DNA of 64,000 nt, from positions 12,735,001 to 12,799,000 of the forward strand of contig CATNEN010000007.1 of the NCBI GenBank assembly GCA_950097015.1, written 5' to 3'. The notes under the pieces are model-generated. The model was not told the origin of the DNA. It saw only the letters and a list, made by a program, of their open reading frames with translations, and did no database searches. Position numbers and translations under genes: made by a program. This document shows, in pieces, positions 23,692 through 35,000 of the stretch (position 1 is the first letter of the stretch; every line of letters begins with the position of its first letter). Origin of the DNA: Macrostomum hystrix (taxonomy: Eukaryota > Platyhelminthes > Macrostomidae).

Positions 23692-24170
23692 GGCAGCTGC
23701 ACATCCTACATTCAGCTGCACATCCTACATTCAGCTGCACATCCTACATTCAGCTGCACATGCTACATTCAGCTGCACATGCTACATTCAGCTGCATATG
23801 CTACATTCAGCTGCACATCCTACATTCAGCTGCACATCCTCATTCAGCTGCACATGCTACATTCAGCTGCACATGCTCATTCAGCTGCACATGCTACATT
23901 CAGCTGCACATGCTACATTCAGCTGCACATCCTCATTCAGCTGCACATGCTACATTCAGCTGCACATGCTACATTCAGCTGCACATCCTACATTCAGCTG
24001 CACATCCTACATTCAGCTGCACATCCTACATTCAGCTGCACATCCTACATTCAGCTGCACATGCTACATTCAGCTGCACATGCTACATTCAGCTGCACAT
24101 CCTACATTCAGCTGCACATGCTAACTTTCAGTTGCACATGCTACATTTAGCTTCACATTCTACATTCAGC
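23692..24170. repeat. 19-bp minisatellite, about 24 copies
   Basis: Units of ACATTCAGCTGCACATCCT or the same with CATGCT; some units are two bases shorter. The CAGCTG palindrome recurs in every unit. Degenerate copies continue to about 24,200. Confidence 0.95.
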
Positions 24171-24229
24171 TGTACGTCTAACACACGGACACTCAACCTC
24201 CAGTTCCACATACCCATCTCACACCTCAC

Positions 24230-24490
24230 ATGCGTGAAATTTTAACAGAATTTGTCAAGTGTATCGAAAACCAGTTTTTATCGGAAGAATGCCAGAAACG
24301 AGACGCAGAAATAGCGAAGAGAAGAGTGACTACCGCTGAAATAGTTGGAACTGCTGTCGGACTAATGAGTGTCGGGGCAGGAGTAGCTGTTGCAGCTCTT
24401 GTAGCGATAGCTGCAGTCGCAATGTCTGCGTTGGGAGGCTTGGTGGTGATATCGAAAGAAAGCAATGTTGATGATGAAACGAAAAAATAG
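24230..24490 (+). CDS. short protein or gene fragment with glycine-rich hydrophobic segment
   Basis: An ATG-initiated frame of 86 residues. It has an amphipathic start, a motif FLSEECQK, then about 40 hydrophobic residues with Gly spacing (GTAVGLMSVGAGVAVAALVA) and a short acidic/basic end. The arrangement resembles part of the large minus-strand protein at 53.5-55.7 kb, which has VK-x6-DFLPEECRK followed by a hydrophobic Gly-containing segment at the same spacing. It may be a relic or small relative of that family. It lies directly after a minisatellite and directly before a LINE fragment, so it could equally be debris. No intron or upstream exon was identified. Confidence 0.4.
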   Translation: MREILTEFVKCIENQFLSEECQKRDAEIAKRRVTTAEIVGTAVGLMSVGAGVAVAALVAIAAVAMSALGGLVVISKESNVDDETKK

Positions 24491-24579
24491 ATTTAAAAAG
24501 TCGTGGAAAAAGTGCAAAAATTACTTGAAGAAAAAATGGGAAGAACAATTCTCCCCACCTCGGTGTTGCGAGACTCCGT

Positions 24580-24904
24580 GTTCCATGCAAAGGAGGCGTT
24601 TAATTCATTGTCAAGGCGAGTCATTGCGACCATCATGCGCGCGTACCATGTGCCTGAGCAGCTGGTGACGGCTGTGATGGCACTGTACCAGGAGACCAGG
24701 GCGGCAGTTGGGACTCCAGAAGGCCTGTCAGGCTTTTTGACACGTCCTCTGGTGTGCTGCAAAGGGGCACCTGGCGGCCCTTTCCTGTTCATCCTGGTCC
24801 CGGACTGGGTGCATCGCATCAGTCTTCCTGATGACTCCGATGGCTTTCTGATCTGCCGCAGAGCGAGCAGGCGACGTCCTGAGACGAGAATCATTGCGTC
24901 ATGA
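24580..24904 (+). pseudogene. LINE reverse transcriptase fragment
   Basis: The frame reads AFNSLSRRVIATIMRAYHVP, then LVTAVMALYQETRAAVGTPEG, then a degenerate GAPGGPFLFILVPDWVHR. This is the palm/fingers part of a non-LTR retrotransposon reverse transcriptase (the usual order is a DxxKAFDS-like motif, a VPEQLV helix, LYxxTRA, then QGxxxxPFLFxLVLDW). The start is replaced by unrelated sequence, the catalytic YADD region is absent because the frame stops at 24,904, and the QGD core is altered to KGA, so this copy is dead and truncated at both ends. Confidence 0.8.
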
Positions 24905-24929
24905 CTTCGGACACGTGGAGGGGGATGCA

Positions 24930-25935
24930 AGCAAAAATTGCAATGTCCCTAAATATTCTGCAGCCTTATAATTGATTGCAGTGGATATGAAAAGCTTTCT
25001 GGTCGAAAAAGTAATGTAAAGGAAGAAAACCCCTATTTTAATTTTTCTTTTACTTTACTACGACCCAGGTTGCATATTTGCAATACTTTAGTGATCGATC
25101 TTGTCGCGGCCTTTTTACGATTATTAATGAGTGTTTATGCCTAATGGTAGCGTCTGATATACCTGAAACGTGCGAGCAAACTAAAATTTTGAAAGTCTAA
25201 AATATTAAAACTTAATAAAGCTCGCTCTACGTAAATTTACTTACAGCTGGCTTATTTGGAACAAATTTTTTTGCAATTTAATAAAAAGCATAAAAGATTG
25301 TTAAAACAAGCTGCTAAAAATAAAAATATCTCTCTAAATAACAAGTTCAAATAGTTGCTTCCTTTTAGCCGGAATCACGGTTAATTAAGTGAAGTAAACA
25401 TGTATGGAAGCATAATGTACTTTTCATTTCTATATTTATTTTTGCTAATAATTACTTATCATTCGTGTGTTACGGGCCTCCGTCATTTATATATTGCAAT
25501 TCTTTGCTTTATGTATATTGCAATCAATAGTTCTTACTAAAACATACTTTACTTATCTTTAGTTATTCATACTATTTGTTGTCGTCTTTTATGATCAGGT
25601 TCAAATGAAGGTCAAAGTATAATTTTATTAACTTGGAAGCCTAAACAAGTATTTACTCATTTAACAAAAAACTATCATTTTTGCTTCATGGGCATTACTA
25701 GTTTCACGCGAGTTCACAATCACAAATAATCACCAGTTGCATCATCATTTTATTACCAAACCTTTATGTTTCTATTGTATCCATCATTGCATTACACTAG
25801 ATCAATAAATGATCTTGGCAAAAGTAGCTGCCCTACCCTTTCAATTTTTGGATTTTTGTGTAGAATAATTTAGGTAGACTTAAGTTTTAGCTTTCCTCTT
25901 GCCCTTACAAAGAGTAGATAAATGAATGTGATACT
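24930..25935. other. AT-rich spacer, no gene seen
   Basis: No reading frame of note. Composition drops sharply in GC compared with 8-25 kb and stays low to about 29.6 kb. Confidence 0.5.
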
Positions 25936-25937
25936 AT

Positions 25938-26225
25938 ATGTATCATACATGCGCAACCTCCCAAATCTTAGCCGGCGACTTAGTTTTTGCTCTCATTTGC
26001 GACTTAGTTCATTTCATTGCTCTATTTACGACTTAGTTTGCTCTCATTTGCTCTCTTTTTCTCTCCCCTTTTTCCTTTTCTTCACGCCTTCCTTTTTTGT
26101 CCCTTGGTCCCCCCTTTGATTTTTTTGTGCTTGGTCTATTGGTTTTTGCAACTTACCTTGCTTGGCCCTCGTTTCACCTGGCCGGTTCGGCCGGGTCGGC
26201 CAGATGTTGCGCATGTATGATATGT
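25938..26225. mobile_element. candidate short inverted-repeat element
   Basis: ATGTATCATACATGCGCAAC at 25,938-25,957 is matched 18 of 20 in reverse complement by 26,206-26,225. The interior has CGACTTAGTTT-type short repeats and a pyrimidine-rich run (CTCTCTTTTTCTCTCCCC). No clear target duplication, so the assignment is tentative. Confidence 0.45.
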
Positions 26226-26244
26226 ATTTTGTATGTATGGAAAT

Positions 26245-27474
26245 GCTTATTCCCATGGTCCCGTGCCGATAATTTCAGTTTTATCCACACAGATCTGTGC
26301 AGATAATCTCTGCCTATCCACACGGCAGCTTATTTTGCCAATAACTTTAAGAACTTTAAGCACATATTTTACAGGAACTGTGTAGCAACTTTCATGTACT
26401 ATATACAACTGGCCATACATGTTTTCTAGAACCTGCAGTAGGCCTAGTGCCTCTTTTAATTATGAGCAATGCACACATTTAATTTTGAATAGGGTAATGT
26501 ATCATCAACCAAACAAGAATGTGTATTTTTTTAACTTCAAACCTTAGCTACAGATTTTCTATTTAAGATATGATGATCAATCAAAAGCCAAGTTATAGAA
26601 AACAGTTACATATTTCTAAAAAGTATATGCTTTTGCTATTTTGTCAAATAGAAAAAAGTTATTCCTGCTTTTTATCTAAAACCGAGCAATGATTTTCATG
26701 TATCTTCAAACCAAACAGAGAATTTGATGTTTGGTTTTACAATTTGAGTGAGTGGTTTAATCTTATTTTAAGGAGTGAACTATCATGAATTATGTCATTT
26801 GAAAGCATTTTTCATGCTCTATAAATAACTACATTTATGGTCATTTAATTGGTAAGCAACCACATACAATCTTTGTCTAAAGTACATACTGAAAAAATGT
26901 TGTTAAAAAGTATGCTTTTGCAATAAAAATTTCTACTGAAACATCAATATCTTTCTTTCCTCTTAATGCTTCATTGCACATCATGCCTCAGCTTGTAGAT
27001 AATTTCTTCAACTTTCAAATTAGTTGTTCTGTGAAACACAATAGCTTGTTTCTGTCTTGCACGAGACCAAGGAAGAAGTCAAAATTCTTGTTCGGTTTTG
27101 AAGATACACTGTTCGGTTGATGATACATTACCCAATCGTTAATTTCGAATAATATGTAATGTTGCTAACAATTGCATGAGAAATCACAAAAGATTTAGTT
27201 AGTTTTTATTATAAGTAATTAAAAAGGATAACATTAATGTTGGTTAATGAATATGTAGGTCAAAATGTAGAACACTGTTGTAACACACTGGCAAATTTGT
27301 TGATCTACTGGCTTGAGGGTTCAACAAAATGTTCGAACCTGAAAGGGCCTCATTTCAGGCCTAGGCCTAGGATATATAGGATTCATACAAGCTGTCGTGT
27401 GGATAAGCAGAAAATTATTGGCATGGATCCGTGTGGATAAAATTGAAATTATTGGCATGGGACTGGGAATAAGC
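26245..27474. mobile_element. foldback element with 86-bp arms
   Basis: The left arm, 26,245-26,331, and right arm, 27,389-27,474, are imperfect reverse complements over about 86 bases, both running from GCTTATTCCC to CACACGRCAGCTT. Each arm contains two related sub-units ending TATCCACAC. The interior includes a second, separate inverted-repeat element (26,492-27,133). No protein coding capacity. Confidence 0.7.
26492..27133. mobile_element. inner MITE, 642 bp, nested in the foldback element
   Basis: GGGTAATGTATCATCAACC starts the element; the 24-base ends match 23 of 24 as inverted repeats, and weaker similarity (TTCAAA..CC) continues to about 50 bases. The flanks carry TTAATTTTGAATA immediately left and TTAATTTCGAATA five bases right of the ends, a possible footprint of insertion. 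An internal hairpin AAACCAAAC ... GTTTGGTTT lies near 26,709-26,738. Confidence 0.7.
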
Positions 27475-27813
27475 TCTGCCGTTTTGTATTTAGCTTAATT
27501 GTGAAAGTGTGCATTTTTAATATTTTAATTCCTACTTTTCTGAGATATCAGGTCTTAATTATTTAACAGAAATTATTTGGCTTTCAGAATCAAATTTTAT
27601 ATGTGTGAATTTGGAATATTTTAGTTCCTTAATTTCTTTATAATATAAAGAATAATATAATAATATAATTATTGGTCCTTATAATATTGGTCCTTAATAG
27701 CCTGAAGGAGGTGTGGCTTTAATGTTTACTTATTTAATATTTTGATTTGTAAAGTAGACTTCCTATTAGCATTGTTATAAAACAAAGACCGAAGGTAAGG
27801 ATGATTCACTAAT

Positions 27814-28147
27814 AGACAATTTGGAAATGGACATTTTGGTAACAAGACAGCTACATTTACGTAGCAGTACATTTTAGTAACATTTAAAGACATTTCAGTA
27901 ACATCCTTCAGTGTATCTAATTTCTAAAGATTGTAAGCACATTGGTCTTTAGCTTACAATATGTAGTTACATGTTACACAAGAGGCAACCATGATTTGGG
28001 TATGTGAGGGGATACTTCAAAAAATATAGTGGCATGTTGGATAATTGATTGCAGGTTACTTAAATGTCTTAGCATGTTACCATAATGTACTGAGTGTTAC
28101 TGTAATGTACCTGTCTTGTTACCAAAATGTCTGTTGCCAAATTGTCT
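27814..28147. mobile_element. foldback/MITE element, 334 bp
   Basis: The terminal 37 bases match 34 of 37 as inverted repeats (AGACAATTTGG ... GGTAACAAGACAG). Inside each arm the short motif RACATTTNNGTAACA recurs two or three times, so the ends are made of sub-repeats. AT-rich, non-coding. Confidence 0.7.
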
Positions 28148-29037
28148 GCTCCTAAAATAAGATGTTAAAACCAAAAAATTTTTACTCAAATTTACAATGA
28201 TAATAGGCCTATGTTTGTTAATGTATGCAACATATAGGGCTGTCAAGAATATTTCACCAATTTCTATTTCATTGATTTAATGAGAGGTCAAAAAATCTCA
28301 GGTAAAAATAAAACATGTATCAAGCATAGTTTGACCATATACAATAGCTTGGATTTCAGTTGCCGAAATTGTATGCAAATACAACTTCAGCTTATTTCAG
28401 TGTCAATTAATAGTTAAAAAGAAGATTGATTTAGTAAAACAATCAACATGAAAGTAAATGTTTTAAGAATATGAGAGTTATAAAATATTATTATTGTTTT
28501 ACTTTATAAAATTTTTAATTTTGATTTAGGAACCAGTATTTTGTTTCTATTATGATTGAGAAATCACTTTCAATTTTCTTTTAACTTTTGAAATGTCACT
28601 ATTATATAATTTTATATAATAAATTTGAAGGAATGGTTATAAGCTTTTGTTATTGGAATTTTATTGCTTGTGTATGGCTAAAGTATATTTAGTTTTTTGA
28701 AAAGTCTACAATTTTAAATGATTGCTCTTGCTAATTCAATTGGAATCTAATATATAACTCACTTGGATCTAAGCTAGCTAATTAGAAAATTATAGATCTA
28801 ATAGAGTAACTATATGTTTGATTTAACATTTCCTGCATTTGTAGCCTAGTATATGAAATTGTGGAAACCCTCTAGTTTTGAAAATTTAATTATTTTACTA
28901 CATATAATTACTTTAACATTTTAGCAAGTTAATAAATAAATTTTTACAAGATTTGATTAATGTGGCAATGCATGCATTCATCTATGGTGAAGACATACAA
29001 GAAAGAAATAAAAATCTATGATCCATGATCTGCTAGT
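28148..29037. other. AT-rich spacer, no gene seen
   Basis: Low-GC unique sequence with no supported reading frame or repeat. Confidence 0.45.
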
Positions 29038-29375
29038 CAGGGGTCGGCAAACTCCGGCCCACGGGCCAGATGCGGCCCTCGAAACTCCCAAATCCGGCCC
29101 GTTGCTCCTTCTGACACCTACAGTATACAGTTTTATCTTTCCCCTGTCTTATCTCTCCCGTCTCTCATCTCTCCTGTGTCTCATCTCTCCTCGGTCTCGT
29201 CTCTCCTGTGTCTCATCTCTCCTCGGTCTCGTCTCTCCTGTGTCTCATTTCTAGTGTGTCTTATCTATTCTGTCTCATCTCTCCCCCTATCTCATATTTC
29301 TACAGTCAATGTGGCCTGCTGTCGTCTTTTAGGTTATCTCTTTGGCCCGCTAGCTAGTAAGTTTGCCGACCCCTG
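29038..29375. mobile_element. hAT-like MITE
   Basis: Begins CAGGGGTCGGCAAACTCCGG and ends with AGTTTGCCGACCCCTG reversed, i.e. 16-base inverted ends of the CAGGGGTCGGCAA type common in hAT elements. The flanks CTGCTAGT (left) and TGCTAGAT (right) look like an eroded 8-bp target duplication. The centre is a TCTCATCTCTCCTGTG-type simple repeat. Non-autonomous. Confidence 0.8.
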
Positions 29376-29680
29376 TGCTAGATCAACACCCATTTGGACA
29401 ATTTGCTGTGATATTGCTAACACCCATATAAGACCTTTGGCAACATCCTTTTCTGGGTAGCACACTACTACATTATCTGATTGTATGCCGTCTCAGATGC
29501 TGTGTTTTATTTATTTATTTGGTAGATGGTTGTTGGTTGTCTTCACTTGGTTGAAGACAACACCATGTCTTCGAGCAGTTATCGGATCTCTCTGATTCTG
29601 GAATTAAAGTTATTTTAAGCTTGCTCAGGGGGATTAATTTGAAAGCTCTCACTTTGTCCACAGACTCGTGGCCTTCTTCA

Positions 29681-30746
29681 ATGACGCTGCCGCCGCCACC
29701 GCCTGCTGTGGACACGCTGGCTGGCCTGCGCTCGCTGCTACGTGGGCCCAGCCGCAGCCGGGAATACAACTCTTACTCGGGCAAGATTCACACACTCAAG
29801 TGGAGCAGTGACGGCTCTCGCCTGGCCACTGGCTCTGTTGACCGCGTCGTGAACCTGTTCTCTCTGGACTCTGGACGCCTCGCCAAGGATGTCACCTTCA
29901 AGGGCCACACAGGCAGCGTGGACCAGCTGTGCTGGAACCCCTGCCAGCCCAACCTGCTGGCCACCGCCAGCTCAGACAAGTCGCTGCGCCTGTGGGACGC
30001 CCGCACGCAGCACTCGGTGGCCACCCTGGTGCTCCGCGGTGAGAACATCAACGTGACCTGGTCGCCAAACGGCGAGTGCATCGCCGTGGGCAACAAGGAG
30101 GACCTGGTCTCCTTCGTTGACGTCAAAACCCGCAAGGTGGCCCGCGAAGAGCAGTTCAAGCTGGAGGTGAACGAGGTCTCCTGGAACTGCACAGGGGACG
30201 CCTTCTTCATGACCACCGGCGTTGGCAGTGTCCAGGTGTTCTCCTACCCCGACATGCAGCTGGAGACCGTCTTGCAGGTGAGTCTTATTCTCCAGTGCTG
30301 ACGTTTCAGTGACTTTTTCCCAGTTTTTTTTAAGGCTGCTCTGATCCCGTCCGCAGGCGCACCCCACCAACTGCATCTGCCTGGACTTCGATCGCACCGG
30401 GCGCTACTTTGCCACCGGCGCCGCCGACGCCCTGGTGACCATCTGGTCCGCCACAGAGCTGGCTCCGCTGGCCACATCCGGCCGGCTCGAATGGCCGGTG
30501 CGCACCATCAGCTTCAGCCACGATGGGCAGCTGCTGGCCGCCGGCTCCGAGGACCACTTCATCGACATCTCGCACTCGGCCACTGGAGAGCAGGTGCTGC
30601 AGCATTCCACTAACAACTCGTCCTTCACATTGGCCTGGCATCCCCGCTGCTACCTGCTAGCCTACGGCGCCGACCGCGACCCCAAGTACCACGACACCAG
30701 GGACGCTGCCTGCGTCAAGACCTTCAGCGTAGCAGTAGAGACCTGA
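29681..30746 (+). CDS. THOC3: THO complex subunit 3 (WD40 protein)
   Basis: Two exons, 29681-30277 and 30357-30746, separated by a 79-base GT-AG intron in phase 0; 328 residues, close to the usual 350. The acceptor TTTGTCCACAG ends 17 bases before the ATG. The protein is a seven-blade WD40 propeller with family-diagnostic strings: GHTGSVDQLCWNP, GENINVTWSPNGE, VGNKEDLVSFVD, FKLEVNEVSWN, HPTNCIC, and SFSHDGQLLAAGSEDHFIDI. THOC3/Tex1 is part of the nuclear THO/TREX complex that couples transcription to mRNA export. The N-terminus is a short Pro-rich stretch. The gene sits just after a hAT-like MITE and heads a run of plus-strand genes. Confidence 0.96.
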
Positions 30747-31290
30747 TGAACTGCTGCGGGCCGTCTCACACCCGGAGCTTGCGATTGGCTGCAATTTGGC
30801 ATCGCTACAACTTTTATAACATTATAGAACCGAGGCCAGATTCTCTGCTAATAGCTGGTTTTTATTATTCGATGTGTACCACTGTCCTCTTGTGCTCTAT
30901 ACTATACTTAATAGTAGCAAATATTGTGCATTTCAACTAAAGCCATCCTCGATGTCATCAGCGCTAATTATCACTGCAGACCAGCAATGTCCATCTCTTA
31001 TCAGGCTGCTTTGCGTGTCATATAGAGAGGCCATCTTGACATGTCCGCTTAGCCTGCTCACGTATAAAATGTTTTTATGAACCAAGTGGCAGGTGATCAT
31101 TTCATTGTCCGGTGAAAGCCCTGCTGTTGTTAATCACACATAGTTAACAGTGACACCTGCTTGTTCCTAAAAAATGAGCAGTGGTGGATCATGTGCCAGT
31201 GCCTGCGCTATGGCAGTAGTCAGCTGTGCGTTTTTCTTCGCTTTTTTGTTTTTGCATCCTGCTAAGCTCGGTAGTATTAGCGCCTAGGCG
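30747..31290. other. 3' flank of THOC3, nothing else seen
   Basis: Probably the THOC3 3'UTR and short spacer. No perfect AATAAA close to the stop. Confidence 0.4.
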
Positions 31291-31646
31291 GGTTATGGCA
31301 CCTGGGGCTGGTTAAAGGCTGGTCAGAGCACCTGGGGCTGGTTAAAGGCTGGTCAGAGCACCTGGGGCTGGTTAAAGGCTGGTCAGAGCACCTGGGGCTA
31401 ATTAAAGGCTGGTCAGAGCACCTGGGGCTGGTTAAAGGCTGGTCAGAGCACCTGGGGCTGGTTAAAGGCTGGTCAGAGCACCTGGGGCTGGTTAAAGGCT
31501 GGTCAGAGCACCTGGGGCTGGTTAAAGGCTGGTCAGAGCACCTGGGGCTGGTTAAAGGCTGGTCAGAGCACCTGGGGCTGGTTAAAGGCTGGTCAGAGCA
31601 CCTGGGGCTGGTTAAAGGCTGGTCAGAGCACCTGGGGCTGGTTAAA
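31291..31646. repeat. 30-bp minisatellite, about 12 copies
   Basis: Nearly identical units of GGCTGGTCAGAGCACCTGGG then GCTGGTTAAA; one copy has GCTAATTAAA. High homogeneity suggests recent expansion. It lies upstream of the mannosidase gene's acceptor. Confidence 0.97.
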
Positions 31647-32066
31647 CCTTAGGTTAATGATGACCTTAGGTGTAACAAGTATGGAATTTGAGTAAATGAA
31701 GTTCGGAATTTGTGCTGTTAGTTAGCTGTAGCCAAGGCTATAATAGCATTGTAAGGTCATCAGCCTACAGCCGAAATTCTGTACAGTCGGCGCTTCCAGC
31801 CTGTCACTACATAGTCAAATCTGCTCTCTTCCTAAATTGCTGTCCCATGGGGATCAATACCAGTGCGACTGTGTCCTACAATCATCCTCACTCCCAATTT
31901 CTTCCCCTCCACCGCTCTCGAATCCCACTGGCTCCTAGGCGCGCAATTGCTTCAGTTCGCAGGAAATTGGTTCTCGGTGCATTAGGGCTTTAACCACATC
32001 TTCAATATCACCTGGGTAAAACACCTGCCGCTGGTTTGCTCCCTTGTTTCAGAGCCGGCAGCCACA

Positions 32067-35000
32067 ATGCGCTGGCGCTACCTGAAGTACTATTTGCCTG
32101 TCTTCTTCCTGCTGCTGTTCCTGTTCTACAACATGCTGGACCGCTCCGTCCCCACCGACTCAAGCCAGATCTCACAGTCTGACCTGGCCAACATGGAGGA
32201 GCAGGTGCGAAAGTTTGAGTCGCAGCTCAAGCTGACCCGCGAGGCCCTCCGCCTCATCCGAGAGGCTGTGCAGGAGATCACGGCCGGCCGGTCAGGCAAC
32301 GCCAAGATCGATCGCCTGCTCGCCTTCCTCAACGCCAACGGCGAGCTGGCGGCGGGCAACGCCGCTCTGGCCGATCTGCACGGAGCACTCAAAGGCGCTC
32401 TGGAGCCGCCTCCGGGAGCCGGTGCTGCGGCTCAGCTTCCGCAGCAGCAGCAGCAGCTGCCCCTGCCGCAGCTAGCGGTGAACGGCTTGAGCACCTGCCC
32501 GGCGCCATGGTCCGCCCTGCTGAGCCGCCAGTACCGGGCAGACCTGCCTATGTCCCGCCTGTACAGCGAGATCAGCTTCGATAATCCAGATGGCGGGCCT
32601 TGGAAACAGGTGAGCACGGCGGCTCTGGGATTCCTCTGTGAACTGAGGAGTCTGTCTTGTCCCAAACCAAACAGTACGTGACTGCTTGGCTTTAGCTGCT
32701 TGGAATCGCTTCTTCAATGGGCACTCAAACCCCCCCCCCCCGATTCCCCAGGGCTGGCAGGTGACCTTCGATCCGAGGCGATTCACGCCGGCCAACAAGC
32801 TGCGCGTGATCGTGGTGCCGCACAGCCACAATGACCCCGGCTGGCGCAAGACCTACGAGGAGTACTACCGCACTGAGACTGTCCACCTGCTCAATGGCAT
32901 GCTCAGCAGCCTTCCCGCCATGCCCCGCATGACCTTCATCTATGCAGAGGTGTCCTTCCTGTCCATGTGGTGGTCTGAGCTGTCCATGCAGCAGCGGGAC
33001 AGCGTCAAGTCGCTGATCCAGTCCGGCCGCCTGGAGATCGTGAGCGGCGGCTGGGTCATGCCGGACGAGGCCAACAGCCACTACTTCGCTCTGGTGGACC
33101 AGCTGATCGAGGGCCACCAATGGCTGGAGAAGCACATCGGCGTGAAGCCCAACTCGTCCTGGCAGATCGATCCGTTCGGCCACTCCAGCAGCCTGTCCTA
33201 CATCTACCGCAAGGCCGGCTTCCGGCGCCAGCTGGTACAGCGGGTGCACTACTCGGTGAAAAAGCGCCTGGCTCGCCAGCACCAGCTCGAGTTCCGCTGG
33301 AAGCAGCTGTGGGACCCCCAGACTGCCGAGCCCGGCTCCGACATCCTCTGCCACATGATGCCCTTCTACAGCTATGACATCCCGCACACCTGCGGCCCGG
33401 ATCCCAAAATCTGCTGCCAGTTCGACTTCCACCGCCTGCCCGGCGGCGCCGTCACTTGCCCCTGGCACGTGCCGCCGCAGCAAATCAGCGACGCCAACGT
33501 GGCCTCCAGGGCCGAGGCGCTGCTGGACCAGTACAAGAAGAAGGCCAGCCTTTTCGGCACCAATGTGCTGCTGGTGCCGCTGGGTGACGACTTCCGCTAC
33601 CAGGGCCAGGAGTGGCAGCGCCAGTACGAGAACTACGACAAGCTCATGGCCTACATCAACGGCCGCGCCGACTGGAATGCCAACGTCAAGTTCGGCACGC
33701 TGTCTGAGTACTTCGACCTGCTATCTGCTCAGAATGCCAGCTTCCCTTCACTAACAGGTGCGGCCTGTTAAACTGCTGTGCCCTGCCAGTCTGCACTGTC
33801 AAATCTTACCCACCTCACAATTTTCCCTCCCATCTCATCGCCTTTGTAGGCGACTTCTTCACCTACGCGGACCGCGACGACCACTACTGGAGCGGCTACT
33901 ACACCAGCCGGCCCTTCCATAAGCGCATGGAGCGCACCCTGGAGCATTCGCTGCGCTGCGCTGAGCTGCTCTTCACCTACGCCATCGGCCGCGCGCAGCG
34001 AAGCCACCGACGGCCCGCACTCAAACCCGCGCACCTGTTTGAGTCACTCACCACTGCCAGGTAGGCTGCAGCCTGCCATTTTTAATGCCTCCTAGACTGT
34101 CACTCTGAGCTGCATACGCTGTCACTCTAAGCTACATGGTCTGTCACTCTGAGCTGTACGCCTTATCACTCTAAGCTGCATAGACTGTCACTCTGAGCTG
34201 CATACGCTGTCACTCTAAGCTACATGGTCTGTCACATTTAACTGCATACTCTGTCACTCTGAGCTGCATACGCTGTCACTCTAAGCTACATGGTCTGTCA
34301 CATTGAGCTGCATACCGGGTCACTGAGCTGTCACTCATACCCAGCCATTCTTAATACCTCCGTCACTCTGAGCTGCTTACCCTATCACTCATTATTATAC
34401 CATGGGCATTCTTAATGCCCACCCAGGTTTTTTAAATTTTTTTGAAGTGCAACACATTAAGCGCCTGAATGTGTTGACTGCATCTCAGGCCTATTCAAAG
34501 TCATCTTTCATTGCCGGTGCAAATCCCTCATTCGCATCCGCAGACGAAGCCTCGGCTTGTTCCAGCACCACGACGGCATCACGGGTACCGCCAAGGACGC
34601 AGTGGTGATTGACTACGGCCAGAAGCTGCTGACCGCGCTGGCCAAGGCCCGCCTGGTGATGCGACGCTCCGCCCAGTTCCTCCTGCTGCCCGCCACCTAC
34701 AGCTCCGAGTCCCCCGAGCTGCTCGCCGACTTCGAGTCCCGCGAACGGCACGACGCCCTGCCTGAGCCAAACGTCATCGACATCCGCTCCGGCGGCAGCG
34801 CCCGCATTGTCGTTATCTTCAACCCCTTGACTCGAGTTCGCAAGGAAGTGGTTCGCATGGTTGTCAATGACGCCCAAGTTGTTGTCAAGGATCATGAAGG
34901 CAAGGAGCTGCCAGCCCAGCTGCTGCCGCAGTTTACGGCCGACTGGTCTAGCATTCGCACTGACTGCTTCGGCTTCGCTGTGCTGCTTCGCCTGGAGCCT

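Noticed and set aside
26279-26290. TTATCCACA strings matching a bacterial DnaA box
   Set aside because: They belong to the arms of a foldback element in a eukaryotic genome and recur there as sub-repeats, so the match is coincidental.
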